Below, piece after piece: positions 49,063 to 57,710 of a stretch of 64,000 nt of DNA. Source of the stretch: Nocardia bhagyanarayanae (GTDB lineage: Bacteria; Actinomycetota; Actinomycetes; Mycobacteriales; Mycobacteriaceae); assembly GCF_006716565.1 (NCBI RefSeq), contig NZ_VFPG01000001.1:2852001-2916000 (forward strand), written 5' to 3'. Both the position numbers and the translations under genes were made by a program. A model generated the notes under the pieces. The model made no database searches, was not told where the DNA came from, and saw nothing but the letters and a program-made list of their open reading frames with translations. Numbering within the stretch: the first letter of the stretch is position 1; each line of letters begins with the position of its first letter.

Positions 49063-50142
49063 ATGGCAGGACATCCAGGCACCGACGCCGTGATTCTGGT
49101 CGGCGGCCAGGGCACGAGGTTGCGCCCGCTGACCCTTTCGGCGCCCAAGCCGATGCTGCCGACGGCGGGCCTGCCGTTCCTCACCCACCTGCTCGCCCGC
49201 ATCGCCGAGGCCGGGATCACCCACGTCGTGCTGGGCACTTCCTTCAAGGCGGAGGTCTTCGAGGAGCACTTCGGCGACGGCGCGGAGCTCGGTCTCGAGC
49301 TGGAGTACGTCACCGAGACCGAACCGCTCGGCACCGGCGGCGGCATCCGCAACGTGCTGCCCAAGCTGCGTGCCGACAACGTGATGGTCTTCAACGGCGA
49401 CGTGCTCGGCGGCACCGACCTCGGCGCGATCCTGGACACCCACGAGTCCACCAACGCCGATGTGACGCTGCACCTGGTGCGCGTCTCCGACCCGCGCGCG
49501 TTCGGCTGCGTGCCCACCGACGAGAACGGCCGGGTCACCGCGTTCCTGGAGAAGACCCAGGATCCGCCGACCGACCAGATCAACGCGGGCTGCTACGTCT
49601 TCCGCCGCGAGTACATCGAGAAGATCCCGTCCGGGCGTCCGGTGTCGGTGGAGCGCGAGGTCTTCCCCGCGCTGCTCGCCGAGGGCGCGCGGGTGCAGGG
49701 CCACGTCGATACGTCGTACTGGCGTGACATGGGCACCCCCGAGGACTTCGTGCGCGGCTCGGCCGACTTGGTCCGCGGCATCGCGCCCTCGCCCGCGTTG
49801 CCGGGCCAGCGCGGCGAATCCCTGGTCCACCCCGGCGCGGGCGTCGCCCCGGGCGCGCTCCTCATCGGCGGCACCGTGGTCGGCCGCGGCGCGGAGATCG
49901 GCGCGGGCGCGCGCCTCGACGGCGCGGTGATCTTCGACGGCGCCGTCGTCGAAGCGGGCGCCACGGTGGAACGCTCCATCATCGGCTTCGGCGCCCGCAT
50001 CGGCCCGCGCGCACTGGTCCGCGACGGCGTCATCGGCGACGGCGCGAACGTCGGCGCCCGCTGCGAACTGCTGCGCGGCGCACGCGTCTGGCCGGGCGTC
50101 GAGATTCCGGACGGCGGCATCCGCTTCTCCACCGACGTCTGA
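49063..50142 (+). CDS. manB: Mannose-1-phosphate guanylyltransferase (Rv3264c-like)
   Basis: 359 residues. The N-terminal nucleotidyltransferase has the signature LVGGQGTRLRPLTLSAPKPM, with FNGDVLGGTD (metal site) and TGGGIRN. The C-terminal left-handed beta-helix carries hexapeptide repeats (IGGTVVGRGAEIGAG, IIGFGARIGPRALV). It makes GDP-mannose, the precursor of mannosylated lipids and glycans. AGGGGAAC precedes ATG 49063. It follows wbbL after 29 nt. A bacterial glucose-1-phosphate thymidylyltransferase is the main alternative family call, but the locus favours the Rv3264c type. Confidence 0.88.
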   Translation: MAGHPGTDAVILVGGQGTRLRPLTLSAPKPMLPTAGLPFLTHLLARIAEAGITHVVLGTSFKAEVFEEHFGDGAELGLELEYVTETEPLGTGGGIRNVLPKLRADNVMVFNGDVLGGTDLGAILDTHESTNADVTLHLVRVSDPRAFGCVPTDENGRVTAFLEKTQDPPTDQINAGCYVFRREYIEKIPSGRPVSVEREVFPALLAEGARVQGHVDTSYWRDMGTPEDFVRGSADLVRGIAPSPALPGQRGESLVHPGAGVAPGALLIGGTVVGRGAEIGAGARLDGAVIFDGAVVEAGATVERSIIGFGARIGPRALVRDGVIGDGANVGARCELLRGARVWPGVEIPDGGIRFSTDV

Positions 50143-50204
50143 CAGCCCCTTCACGGACCGTCCACACCACGGACGCGACCCGCTCAGGGACGTGCGCGAC
50201 GGGA

Positions 50205-50903
50205 TCAGTCGGCGCGCTTCCAGACGTAGCGGGTTTTGGGGCGGCCGGCGCGGCCGTAGTCGGAGCGGCGGACGACGAGACCGTCGTCCGCCAGTTTCTC
50301 GAGGTAGCGCCACGCGGTGATGCGGGAGACGCCGATGTCGGTCGCGGTCTCGGCCGCGGTGATGCCGTCCTCGGCGGTACGCACGATCCGCGAGATCTCC
50401 TCGAGTGTCTGCGGCGCAACGCCCTTCGGGGTGTTGGCGCGCTGATCGGGAGTGCGCAGCGCGCTGAGCGCGCGGTCGATGTCGAGCTGGGTCAGCGCGG
50501 ACTCCCCCGCGGGCAGCGCGGTGCGGAACTCGCGGTAGCGCTCCAGCTTGTCGTGGAAGGCGGCGAAGGTGAACGGCTTCAACAGGTAGAGCACCACGCC
50601 GTTGGCGACGGCCGTGCGCACCATCGCCAGATCGCGCGCGGAGGTGATGGCGATGACGTCCGGACTGGGCGCCAGCCCGCTGAGCGCGGCGGCGACGTCC
50701 AAACCGCTGGTGTCGGGCAAGCCGATGTCCATCAGCACCAGGTCGACCGGTGTGCCCTCGGCGGCGGCCGCGGCGGCCGCCCGCATCGCCTCGCGTCCGG
50801 TCTGCGCGATGCCGACCGGCGTGAAGCCGGGAATGCGCTCGACGTAGGCGCGGTGCGCCTCGGCGATCAGCGGCTCGTCCTCGACGATCAACACTCGGAT
50901 CAC
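50205..50903 (-). CDS. Response regulator, CitB/DcuR type
   Basis: 232 residues. The receiver domain (VIRVLIVEDEPLIAEAH, phosphoacceptor Asp in LVLMDIGLPD, T/S in ITSARD, K in LLKPFTF) is followed by a C-terminal HTH (AAETATDIGVSRITAWRYLEKL) of the CitB class. GTG 50903 overlaps the kinase stop (GTGA), so kinase and regulator are made together. Such regulators activate dicarboxylate uptake genes; the divergent DctA-type gene is the obvious target. Confidence 0.9.
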   Translation of the reverse strand: MIRVLIVEDEPLIAEAHRAYVERIPGFTPVGIAQTGREAMRAAAAAAAEGTPVDLVLMDIGLPDTSGLDVAAALSGLAPSPDVIAITSARDLAMVRTAVANGVVLYLLKPFTFAAFHDKLERYREFRTALPAGESALTQLDIDRALSALRTPDQRANTPKGVAPQTLEEISRIVRTAEDGITAAETATDIGVSRITAWRYLEKLADDGLVVRRSDYGRAGRPKTRYVWKRAD

Positions 50904-52528
50904 GATGCGTCCTTTCCCGAGCCGCGCGGAATCGTCACGGTCACCGCGCTTTCCGGTTCCCGGCGGGCGTCGATCGCCCCGCCGTGCCTGGCGATCACGC
51001 GGTGCACCAGCGCGAGGCCGAGCCCGTGATGATCGTCTTTGGTGGTGTAGCCGCGCTCGGCCGCGCGCGCGAAGATCTGCGCCGACATACCGGGCCCGCT
51101 GTCGGTGACGCGCAGGAACATATCCGAATCTTCCTGGCGCAGTGCGACTTCCACCCACGCGCCCGCGCTGCCCGCGGCGGCGTCGATGGCGTTGTCGATC
51201 AGGTTGCCGACCAGCGTGACCGCCTCACGCGCCGAGAGCGGCGCGATGACGTCGAGGGCGGTGTCCTCCGAGATCGTCAGCTCCACACCGCGTTCGGCGG
51301 CCTGGTTCACCTTGCCGAGCAGCAGCGCGGCCAGCGCCGGATCGCCGACCGCGCCCATCATCCGGTCGATGAGCGACTGGGAGAGCTGGAGTTCGGCGGT
51401 CGCGAATTCCACCGCCTCGCGGTGCTTGCCGAGCTCCACCATGGTGACCACCGTATGCAATCGGTTGGCCGACTCGTGCGCTTGGGCGCGCAGTGATTCG
51501 GCGAAACCGCGCACCGAGTCGAGTTCGCCCAGGACACCGCGCAATTCGGTGTGGTCGCGGATGGTCATCACGGTGCCGAGGGTGCGGCCCTGCGAGGCGA
51601 CCACGTCCTGGTTGACCAGCAGGATCCGGTCGTTGGTCACGTGCATCTCGTCGCGGACCACGCCCCAGCTCATGCGCCGCAACGAGATCGGCAGATCCGC
51701 GCGGTGCACGTCGCCCTCCGGCAGATCGAGCAGCCGCCGCGCCTCGTCGTTGACGACCTCGGCCCGCTCGCCCGAGCCGAAGACCACCAGGCCCTCGTGG
51801 ATCGAATGCAGCACCGCGTCGTGGTGTTCGTACATGACGCGCAACTCGTGCGGCGCGAGGCCGTGCGTCTGGCGGCGCAACCGGCGGCTCAGCAGGAACG
51901 AGCCGAGCGCGGCCACGACCAGACCCGCGCCCGCCACACCGAGAATCTTCGGCAGCTGCCCGGCGACCTGATCGCCGATGCGCGCCCGGGTGACGCCCGC
52001 CGACACCAGCGCCACGATCCGGTCGCCGTCGTACACCGGAGTCACCGCGCGGATGGACGGCCCGAGCGTGCCGGTGAACGTCTCGGTGAACGTCTCCCCG
52101 GCCAGCGCCCTGTCGATGTTGCCGCTGAACGGCTGGCCGATGCGTTCGGGATTGGTGTGGGTGTACCGCGTCCGGTCCGGCGCCATCACCACGATGAAGT
52201 CCATCCTGGTCTGCAACCGGATCCGTTCGGTCACCGGTTGCAGTTGCGCGCTGGGATCGGCGGACAGCACCGCCGCGCGGGTGGACGGCGCCTGCGCCAC
52301 ACTCACGGCCACGTCGGTGACTTCGTGCTCGGTCGTCACGTCGCTGGTGTGTCTGGCGTCGAGCACCGCGAGCACCGCGGCGCCGGCGATCATCAGCGCG
52401 AGCACCACGAGTTGCAGGACGAAGGCCTGACCCGCGAGGGAGAGCCGGAGGCGGCGCGGTCGCTCGTCCCGGCGAGGCCGCGCGAGCGACCCGGACCCGG
52501 CGGCGTCTGTGAAGCGACGACGTCGCAC
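50900..52528 (-). CDS. Sensor histidine kinase, CitA/DcuS type
   Basis: 542 residues. A basic N-terminus is followed by a membrane span (AFVLQLVVLALMIAGAAVLAV), an extracytoplasmic sensor of Cache/PAS type (DVAVSVAQAPSTRAAV, IGQPFSGNIDRAL, AVTPVYDGDRIVALVSAGVT) and a second span (ILGVAGAGLVVAALGSFLL). A PAS domain, the SpoOB-like dimerisation helix with ESANRLHTVVTMVELG, and a HATPase domain (LVGNLIDNAIDAA, DSGPGM, GLGLALVHRV) complete it. GGAGGTC lies 8 nt before GTG 52528. It probably senses C4-dicarboxylates or citrate outside the cell. Confidence 0.9.
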   Translation of the reverse strand: MRRRRFTDAAGSGSLARPRRDERPRRLRLSLAGQAFVLQLVVLALMIAGAAVLAVLDARHTSDVTTEHEVTDVAVSVAQAPSTRAAVLSADPSAQLQPVTERIRLQTRMDFIVVMAPDRTRYTHTNPERIGQPFSGNIDRALAGETFTETFTGTLGPSIRAVTPVYDGDRIVALVSAGVTRARIGDQVAGQLPKILGVAGAGLVVAALGSFLLSRRLRRQTHGLAPHELRVMYEHHDAVLHSIHEGLVVFGSGERAEVVNDEARRLLDLPEGDVHRADLPISLRRMSWGVVRDEMHVTNDRILLVNQDVVASQGRTLGTVMTIRDHTELRGVLGELDSVRGFAESLRAQAHESANRLHTVVTMVELGKHREAVEFATAELQLSQSLIDRMMGAVGDPALAALLLGKVNQAAERGVELTISEDTALDVIAPLSAREAVTLVGNLIDNAIDAAAGSAGAWVEVALRQEDSDMFLRVTDSGPGMSAQIFARAAERGYTTKDDHHGLGLALVHRVIARHGGAIDARREPESAVTVTIPRGSGKDAS

Positions 52529-52564
52529 GAGCTGACCTCCACTGAACGATATGCACCAAACAGT

Positions 52565-52583
52565 GACCCGCGTCACGCGGGTC
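52565..52583. promoter_or_regulatory. 8-bp perfect dyad in the kinase/dctA intergenic region
   Basis: GACCCGCG-TCA-CGCGGGTC lies between the divergent kinase and transporter genes. TGCAC direct repeats flank it (52551 and 52594 areas). It is a good candidate for the response regulator's binding site, but no consensus was available to compare. Confidence 0.45.
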
Positions 52584-52650
52584 GTCATCATTTTGCACAC
52601 GCGGCCGGGAAGGCTCGCATTCCGGTACCACTCGGAGGACATGATTCGCC

Positions 52651-54015
52651 ATGAGCGACACACCTCGCGCGGCTCGGCGCGACCGCACCCACTGGCTGTA
52701 TCTGGCGGTCATCGCCGCGGTCGGCGCGGGCATCATCGTCGGCTGGCTCGCGCCCGACCTGGGCGTCTCGCTCGCGCCGCTCGGCACCATGTTCGTCGAC
52801 CTGATCAAGATGATGATCGCCCCGGTCATCTTCTGCACCATCGTGCTCGGCATCGGTTCGGTGCGCACCGCGGCCACCGTCGGCAGGGTCGGCGGGCTCG
52901 CGCTCGGTTACTTCCTCGTCATGTCGACGATCGCGCTCGGCATCGGCCTCGTGGTCGGCAACCTGCTGGAGCCGGGCAATGGAATGAACATCGCCAAGAC
53001 CGCGGGCGCGGGCGCCAAGTACGCCGATCAGGCGCACAGCGCGGGCGGCACCTGGGACTTCGTCAACGGCATCATCCCGACCACGCTGGTCTCCTCGCTG
53101 ACCGCGGGCAGCGTGCTGCAGGCGCTGTTCGTCGCGCTGCTCGTCGGCTTCGCCGTGCAGGCCATGGGCAGCGCGGGCGAGCCGATCCTGCGCGCGGTGA
53201 CGCTGGCGCAGAAGCTGGTGTTCCGCATCCTGTCGATGATCCTGTGGCTGGCCCCGATCGGCGCATTCGGCGCGATCGCGAACGTGGTCGGCAAGACCGG
53301 TCTGGACGCCGTGGTGCAGCTGGCCACCCTGATGATCGCGTTCTACCTGACCTGCCTGGTGTTCGTGTTCGGTGTGCTCGGCGTGCTGGTGCGGGTGGTG
53401 TCGGGTGTGTCGATCCTGAAGCTGGTCCGGTACCTGGCCCGCGAGTACCTGCTCATCGTCGGCACCTCGTCCTCGGAATCGGCGCTGCCGCGGCTGATCG
53501 CGAAGATGGAGCACCTCGGCGTCGAGCGCACCACCGTCGGTGTCGTCGTGCCCACCGGATACTCGTTCAACCTGGACGGCACCGCGATCTACCTGACCAT
53601 GGCCTCGATCTTCATCGCCGACGCGATGGGCAAGCCGCTCAGCCTGCCCGAACAGCTCGGCCTGCTGCTGTTCATGATCGTCGCGTCGAAGGGCGCCGCC
53701 GGCGTCACCGGCGCGGGCCTCGCCACCCTCGCGGGCGGGTTGCAGAGCCACCGGCCCGAATTGCTCGACGGCGTCGGCCTGATCGTCGGCATCGACCGCT
53801 TCATGTCGGAGGCCCGCGCGCTGACGAACTTCTCCGGCAACGCGGTCGCGACCGTGCTGATCGGCACTTGGACCAAGACCATCGACGTCGACCAGGTCCG
53901 GCTGGTGCTCGATCGCAAGCTGCCCTTCGACGAACGCACCATGGTCGACGAGCACGGCGCGCCGGAGTCCGCCGAACCGGCCGAATCCGCCGAGATGAGC
54001 CTCGTCAAGGCCTGA
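52651..54015 (+). CDS. dctA: Dicarboxylate/amino acid:cation symporter, DctA type
   Basis: 454 residues, DAACS family, about eight membrane spans and two re-entrant hairpins. Family motifs are the serine-rich hairpin GTSSSESALPRL, TM7 NLDGTAIYLTMASIF, hairpin 2 KGAAGVTGAGLATL and TM8 NFSGNAVATVLIG. It imports C4-dicarboxylates (or acidic amino acids) with H+ or Na+. GGAGGAC lies 12 nt before ATG 52651. It diverges from a CitA/CitB two-component system, so induction by dicarboxylates is expected. A strong terminator follows. Confidence 0.92.
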   Translation: MSDTPRAARRDRTHWLYLAVIAAVGAGIIVGWLAPDLGVSLAPLGTMFVDLIKMMIAPVIFCTIVLGIGSVRTAATVGRVGGLALGYFLVMSTIALGIGLVVGNLLEPGNGMNIAKTAGAGAKYADQAHSAGGTWDFVNGIIPTTLVSSLTAGSVLQALFVALLVGFAVQAMGSAGEPILRAVTLAQKLVFRILSMILWLAPIGAFGAIANVVGKTGLDAVVQLATLMIAFYLTCLVFVFGVLGVLVRVVSGVSILKLVRYLAREYLLIVGTSSSESALPRLIAKMEHLGVERTTVGVVVPTGYSFNLDGTAIYLTMASIFIADAMGKPLSLPEQLGLLLFMIVASKGAAGVTGAGLATLAGGLQSHRPELLDGVGLIVGIDRFMSEARALTNFSGNAVATVLIGTWTKTIDVDQVRLVLDRKLPFDERTMVDEHGAPESAEPAESAEMSLVKA

Positions 54016-54098
54016 CACCCCGACGTCCCGGCCAACGCCGGGGCCGAGGGCGGCATCGCTCCATCCACCCCCTCCGCACGGTGCCGCCCTGGCGATCG

Positions 54099-54131
54099 AC
54101 GAAGGGCCCGCAAACCCCGCGGGCCCTTCGT
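54099..54131 (+). terminator. Intrinsic terminator after dctA
   Basis: ACGAAGGGCCCGC and GCGGGCCCTTCGT form a perfect 13-bp stem with a 7-nt loop, followed by TCGTTTTCG. It lies 83 nt after the dctA stop and is the clearest rho-independent terminator in the window. Confidence 0.88.
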
Positions 54132-54160
54132 TCGTTTTCGTGCTCGGCCGTTCCCGATGT

Positions 54161-54316
54161 TCAGGCGACCGCCCACTTCTCCGGATTCAGGTGGTACTGG
54201 ACGAGCGCGGTGGCGTGGCCGTGACCGATGCCGTGCTCGGTCTTCAAGAACTCGACCAGCGGCTTGTGCCCGGCAAACGCCACCGCGTCGCTGAACTCAT
54301 CGCCGGGCGGAGGCTT
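54161..54316 (-). pseudogene. C-terminal remnant of a DUF4287-like protein
   Basis: The last 50 codons of an open frame ending at 54161 read GDEFSDAVAFAGHKPLVEFL, KTEHGIGHGHATALVQYHLN, PEKWAVA. HGxGHGHATAL is typical of DUF4287 proteins (about 70 residues). No matching N-terminal half is visible upstream in any frame; the sequence there runs into the promoter of the divergent TetR gene. It is probably a 5'-truncated relic. An internal GTG could still give a 38-residue peptide. Confidence 0.5.
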
Positions 54317-54412
54317 GTGCCGCGGATCACACCGCGGGAACTGTCGCGTTCGCGCCCTTGGCGATCGACCGCTACCGAACCCGGGCAACGATGAACGAGC
54401 CTCGGTAGATTG

Positions 54413-54429
54413 TCTAGCGGTGCTAGAAT
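54413..54429 (+). promoter_or_regulatory. TetR-gene promoter and operator dyad
   Basis: TCTAGC-GGT-GCTAGA (54413-54427) is a perfect 6-bp dyad. The -10-like box TAGAAT (54424-54429) overlaps its right arm. ATG 54437 follows 7 nt later, so the transcript would be leaderless and shut off by binding at the dyad; autoregulation by the TetR protein is likely. Confidence 0.6.
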
Positions 54430-54436
54430 TTCGGCC

Positions 54437-55033
54437 ATGAACACCCGGACTCGTAAGGAACGCGAATTGGCCGAACGCCATCGGCGAATCATCGAGACCG
54501 CCCGCGAACTGGCCGAGTCCCAGGGCTGGGAATCGGTGACGGTGCGCAGGCTCGCCGACCGCATCGAATACAGCCAGCCGGTGCTCTACAGCCACTTCGC
54601 GGGCAAATCCGCCATCGTCACGGCCGTCGCCGAGCAGGGCTTCGCCGAGCTCGCCGCGGCGCTGCGCGCGGCGCACGCCACCGCCGAGACCCCGACCGCG
54701 GCACTGGAGTCGGTGGCGAGGGCCTACCTCGATTTCGCGGATGCCAATCCCGCGCTGTACGACGCGATGTTCCTGATGAAAACCGACCTGACCTTCGGGC
54801 CGGACGCCCCGCAGGCGCTACGCGACGGCTGGGGCGAGCTGGAGCGGATGTTCCGCCCGTTCGTCGAGGAACCCGATCTCGGTGCGCGCACGGAGGTGGC
54901 GTGGAGTTCGATCCACGGCATGGCCACCCTCGCGCGCGGCGGCCGGCTGATGCCCGAGCTGTGGGAGGCCCGGCTGCGGATACTGGTCGACGAATGGCTG
55001 GCCGGAGTCGGTGCGCCCGAGGCGCGCCGCTGA
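54437..55033 (+). CDS. TetR family transcriptional regulator
   Basis: 198 residues. The N-terminal HTH (ARELAESQGWESVTVRRLAD and YSQPVLYSHFAGKSAIVTAV) is followed by a helical C-terminal domain of the WHG type (ANPALYDAMFLMKTDL, AWSSIHGMATLARGGRL). The start is ATG 54437, 7 nt after a -10 box. The flavoprotein gene begins 28 nt after its stop on the same strand but has its own -10-like box. Its target may be itself and the downstream flavoprotein gene. Confidence 0.9.
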   Translation: MNTRTRKERELAERHRRIIETARELAESQGWESVTVRRLADRIEYSQPVLYSHFAGKSAIVTAVAEQGFAELAAALRAAHATAETPTAALESVARAYLDFADANPALYDAMFLMKTDLTFGPDAPQALRDGWGELERMFRPFVEEPDLGARTEVAWSSIHGMATLARGGRLMPELWEARLRILVDEWLAGVGAPEARR

Positions 55034-55061
55034 CGCGTCGGGCGCAGGTAGCGTTGGTTTC

Positions 55062-56531
55062 ATGGCTGATGTTGTGGTGGTCGGCTCGGGACCCAACGGC
55101 CTCGCCGCGGCGGTGGTGCTCGCCTCGGCGGGACTGTCGGTCGAGGTGTTCGAGGCCGAGACCAAGCCGGGTGGCGGTTCGCGTACCGCGGAGCTGACGC
55201 TGCCAGGCTTCCACCACGACGTGTGCGCGGGCGCGCACCCGATGGCCTTGGCGTCACCCTTCTTTCGCGCGTTCGATCTGGGCGCGCGCGGCGTCGAACT
55301 GCTCACTCCCGAGGTGTCCTACGCGCACCCGATGGACGGCGGCCGGGCCGGATTGGCCTGGCTGGATCTGGAGCGGACCGTCGCGGATCTCGGCCGCGAC
55401 GGTGACGCGTGGCGGCGGCTGTTCGCGCCGCTCGTTCGCAAGTGGCAGGGCGTGGTCGACGTGGCCATGTCCGATATGCGCGCGCTACCCGACGATCTGC
55501 CGACCGCGGTGCGTTTCGGCCTGCGACTCGTCGAACAGGGCTCGCCGCTGTGGAACGCGCGCTTCCAGGAGGACATCGCGCCCGCACTGCTGACCGGCGT
55601 CGCGACCCACGCGATCACCTCGCCGCGCGCCTTCCCGGCGGTCGGCGCGGGCCTGCTGCTCGCCACGCTGGGCCACGCGGGCGGCTGGGTCATCCCGCGC
55701 GGCGGCAGTCAGGCCATCCCAGACGCGCTCATCGCCGAACTCGAGGATCTCGGCGGCCGGGTACACACCGGCCACCGGGTGGACTCGCTCGACGAGTTCG
55801 CCGGTGCGCGAGCCGTGCTGCTCGATCTAGCGCCCGAAGGCCTGCTCCGCCTGGCCGCCGACCGGCTGCCCACCCGATACGCCAAGCGGCTGCGGCGGTT
55901 CCGCTACGGCGGCGCGGCGTGCAAGATCGATTTCGCGCTCTCCGGCCCGGTGCCGTGGCAGGCCGAGGGCTGCGCGCGGGCGGGCACCCTGCACCTGATC
56001 GGCAGCCGCGCCGAGGCGATGGCCGCCGAGGGCGCGGTCGCCGCGGGCCGTCACGCCGAGCGCCCGTATGTGCTCGCCATCCAGCCGGGCGTCGTCGATC
56101 CCGGCCGCGCGCCCGGCGACGCGCACACCTTCTACACCTACGCCCACGTGCCGAACGGTTCGGATCGCGATATCAGCGACGCGGTCATCGCCCAGGTGGA
56201 GCGTTTCGCGCCCGGCTTCCGCGACCTGATCCTCGCCACGAACGTGATCACCGCCGCCGAGCAACCCGCGCACAACGCCAACTACGTGGGCGGCGACATT
56301 TCCGCGGGCGCGATGACGTTGCGCCAGACCGCCTTCCGCCCGGCGCCGCGCTGGAACCCGTACGCCACACCGCTGCCCGGGGTCTACCTGTGCTCCGCGG
56401 CGACGCCGCCCGGTCCCGGCGTGCACGGCATGAACGGCATGCACGCCGCCCGCCACGTGCTGCGGCACGAATTCGACATCCGCACCGACCCGCTCGAACT
56501 GCTGCGCGAGCGTCAGCCGCAGCACCGCTGA
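55062..56531 (+). CDS. FAD-dependent oxidoreductase, phytoene dehydrogenase-like (PYROXD2/Rv1432-like)
   Basis: 489 residues. The N-terminal FAD motif is VVVVGSGPNGLAAAVVLASA followed by VEVFEAETKPGGGSRTAE. GGWVIPRGGSQAIPDALIAE and the C-terminal LPGVYLCSAATPPGPGVHGM-type FAD contact are both typical of the phytoene desaturase-related group. Bacterial members of unknown substrate such as Rv1432 share this plan. A carotenoid role is unlikely, because no phytoene synthase is nearby. TAGCGT lies 7 nt before ATG 55062, fitting leaderless transcription. Confidence 0.88.
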   Translation: MADVVVVGSGPNGLAAAVVLASAGLSVEVFEAETKPGGGSRTAELTLPGFHHDVCAGAHPMALASPFFRAFDLGARGVELLTPEVSYAHPMDGGRAGLAWLDLERTVADLGRDGDAWRRLFAPLVRKWQGVVDVAMSDMRALPDDLPTAVRFGLRLVEQGSPLWNARFQEDIAPALLTGVATHAITSPRAFPAVGAGLLLATLGHAGGWVIPRGGSQAIPDALIAELEDLGGRVHTGHRVDSLDEFAGARAVLLDLAPEGLLRLAADRLPTRYAKRLRRFRYGGAACKIDFALSGPVPWQAEGCARAGTLHLIGSRAEAMAAEGAVAAGRHAERPYVLAIQPGVVDPGRAPGDAHTFYTYAHVPNGSDRDISDAVIAQVERFAPGFRDLILATNVITAAEQPAHNANYVGGDISAGAMTLRQTAFRPAPRWNPYATPLPGVYLCSAATPPGPGVHGMNGMHAARHVLRHEFDIRTDPLELLRERQPQHR

Positions 56532-56639
56532 TATCGTCGCGCGCTCGCTTGTCGGGACCGCAGGACCGGTTCGGTGACGCGTCTCCACAATCGCTGCGTG
56601 TCGACCGCCGGCGTGATCCGGCCTTGAGCGAGCGTCCGA

Positions 56640-57602
56640 TCAGACGGATTCCCCTTCGGGGGCGCGGCCATCCGTCGACGCGTCCGCCCCCGCTGGTCGA
56701 TACAGATCCGGTTCCAGATAAATGCGATTCACCGTCGGCACGGCCGCACGCACCCGCGCCTCGGCGGCGTCGATGGCCTCGGCGATCGCGGCGATGCCGA
56801 GCCCGGGGACGATGGCGATCTTCGCGGCGACCAACAGGTCCTCGGGTCCGAGGTATTCGGTCTCCAGGTGGATGACCCGGTCGATGCGCGCGCCGTCGAC
56901 CAGGTTGGCCCGGATGACCGCGTACTCCTCGGCGGTCGCGCCCTCGCCGATCAGCAGACTCTTCATCTCCACGATCAGCACGATCGCGATCGCGCCGAGC
57001 AGCGCGCCGATGGCAAGGGTGCCGATGCCGTCCCAGATGGGGTCGCCGGTGAGCATGGTCAGTCCGACACCCACGAACGCGAAGAGCAAGCCGATCAGCG
57101 CGCCGCTGTCCTCGAGCAGCACCACGGGCAGCTCCGGGTTGCGTGAGTTGCGGATGAACCTCCACCAGCTGGATGTGCCCTTGAGCGGACGGGATTCGCG
57201 CTTGGCCGTGGTGAGGCTGAAGGTTTCGAGGCCCATCGCCACCAGCAGGATGACGATGGCGACGAACGGCGAGCTGAGTTCTTCCGGATCGCGGATCTTG
57301 TGGATGCCCTCGTCGATGGCGGCGAGCGAACCGAGCGAGAACAGCACGAGCGCGACGACGAACGCGTAGAAGTAGCGGTTGCGCCCGTAGCCGAAGGGGT
57401 GCAACGTATCCGGGCGCTTGGCGGCGCGGCGCTGACCGATGAGCAGCAGGAATTGGTTGGCCGTGTCGGCGATCGAGTGCATCGCCTCGGCAAGCATCGA
57501 AGAGGAGCCGGTGATCGCCCAACCGACGAATTTGGCGATGGCGATCCCGATGTCCGCGCCGAGCGCGGCGAAGATGGCTGCCCTGCTGCCACTGGCCGAC
57601 AT
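56640..57602 (-). CDS. Cation diffusion facilitator transporter (paralogue 1)
   Basis: 320 residues, six predicted membrane spans. The second span carries the metal motif AEAMHSIADTANQ (HxxxD). LHPFGYGRNRYFYAF joins the spans, and LLEDSGALIGLL is the second metal site region, with ED rather than the HD pair of classic zinc exporters; this is the SLC30A9-like subfamily. A cytosolic C-terminal domain ends EARVRAAVPTVNRIYLEPDLY. It probably exports a divalent metal such as zinc, iron or manganese. ATG 57602 is chosen over upstream starts. Its neighbour is a close paralogue. Confidence 0.9.
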   Translation of the reverse strand: MSASGSRAAIFAALGADIGIAIAKFVGWAITGSSSMLAEAMHSIADTANQFLLLIGQRRAAKRPDTLHPFGYGRNRYFYAFVVALVLFSLGSLAAIDEGIHKIRDPEELSSPFVAIVILLVAMGLETFSLTTAKRESRPLKGTSSWWRFIRNSRNPELPVVLLEDSGALIGLLFAFVGVGLTMLTGDPIWDGIGTLAIGALLGAIAIVLIVEMKSLLIGEGATAEEYAVIRANLVDGARIDRVIHLETEYLGPEDLLVAAKIAIVPGLGIAAIAEAIDAAEARVRAAVPTVNRIYLEPDLYRPAGADASTDGRAPEGESV

Positions 57603-57660
57603 GCGCTCGACGCTACCCGGACTTTGCGGCGCGAACGCCCGCCGACACACGCGCCGGAAA

Positions 57661-57700
57661 CGCGTGAGCACCGCTGTCCTCGGACAACGGTGCTCACGCG
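57661..57700 (-). terminator. Long hairpin between the two CDF genes
   Basis: CGCGTGAGCACCG (57661-57673) and CGGTGCTCACGCG (57688-57700) form a perfect 13-bp stem. After one mismatch the inner TGTCC/GGACA pair extends it. It begins 11 nt after the upstream CDF gene's stop and lies 58 nt before the next CDF start. A terminator or attenuator separating the paralogues is likely. Confidence 0.75.
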
Positions 57701-57710
57701 GAAGTGATGG

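Noticed and set aside
55062..56531. Carotenoid biosynthesis phytoene desaturase
   Set aside because: No phytoene synthase, lycopene cyclase or geranylgeranyl synthase is nearby; it fits the broader Rv1432-like group.
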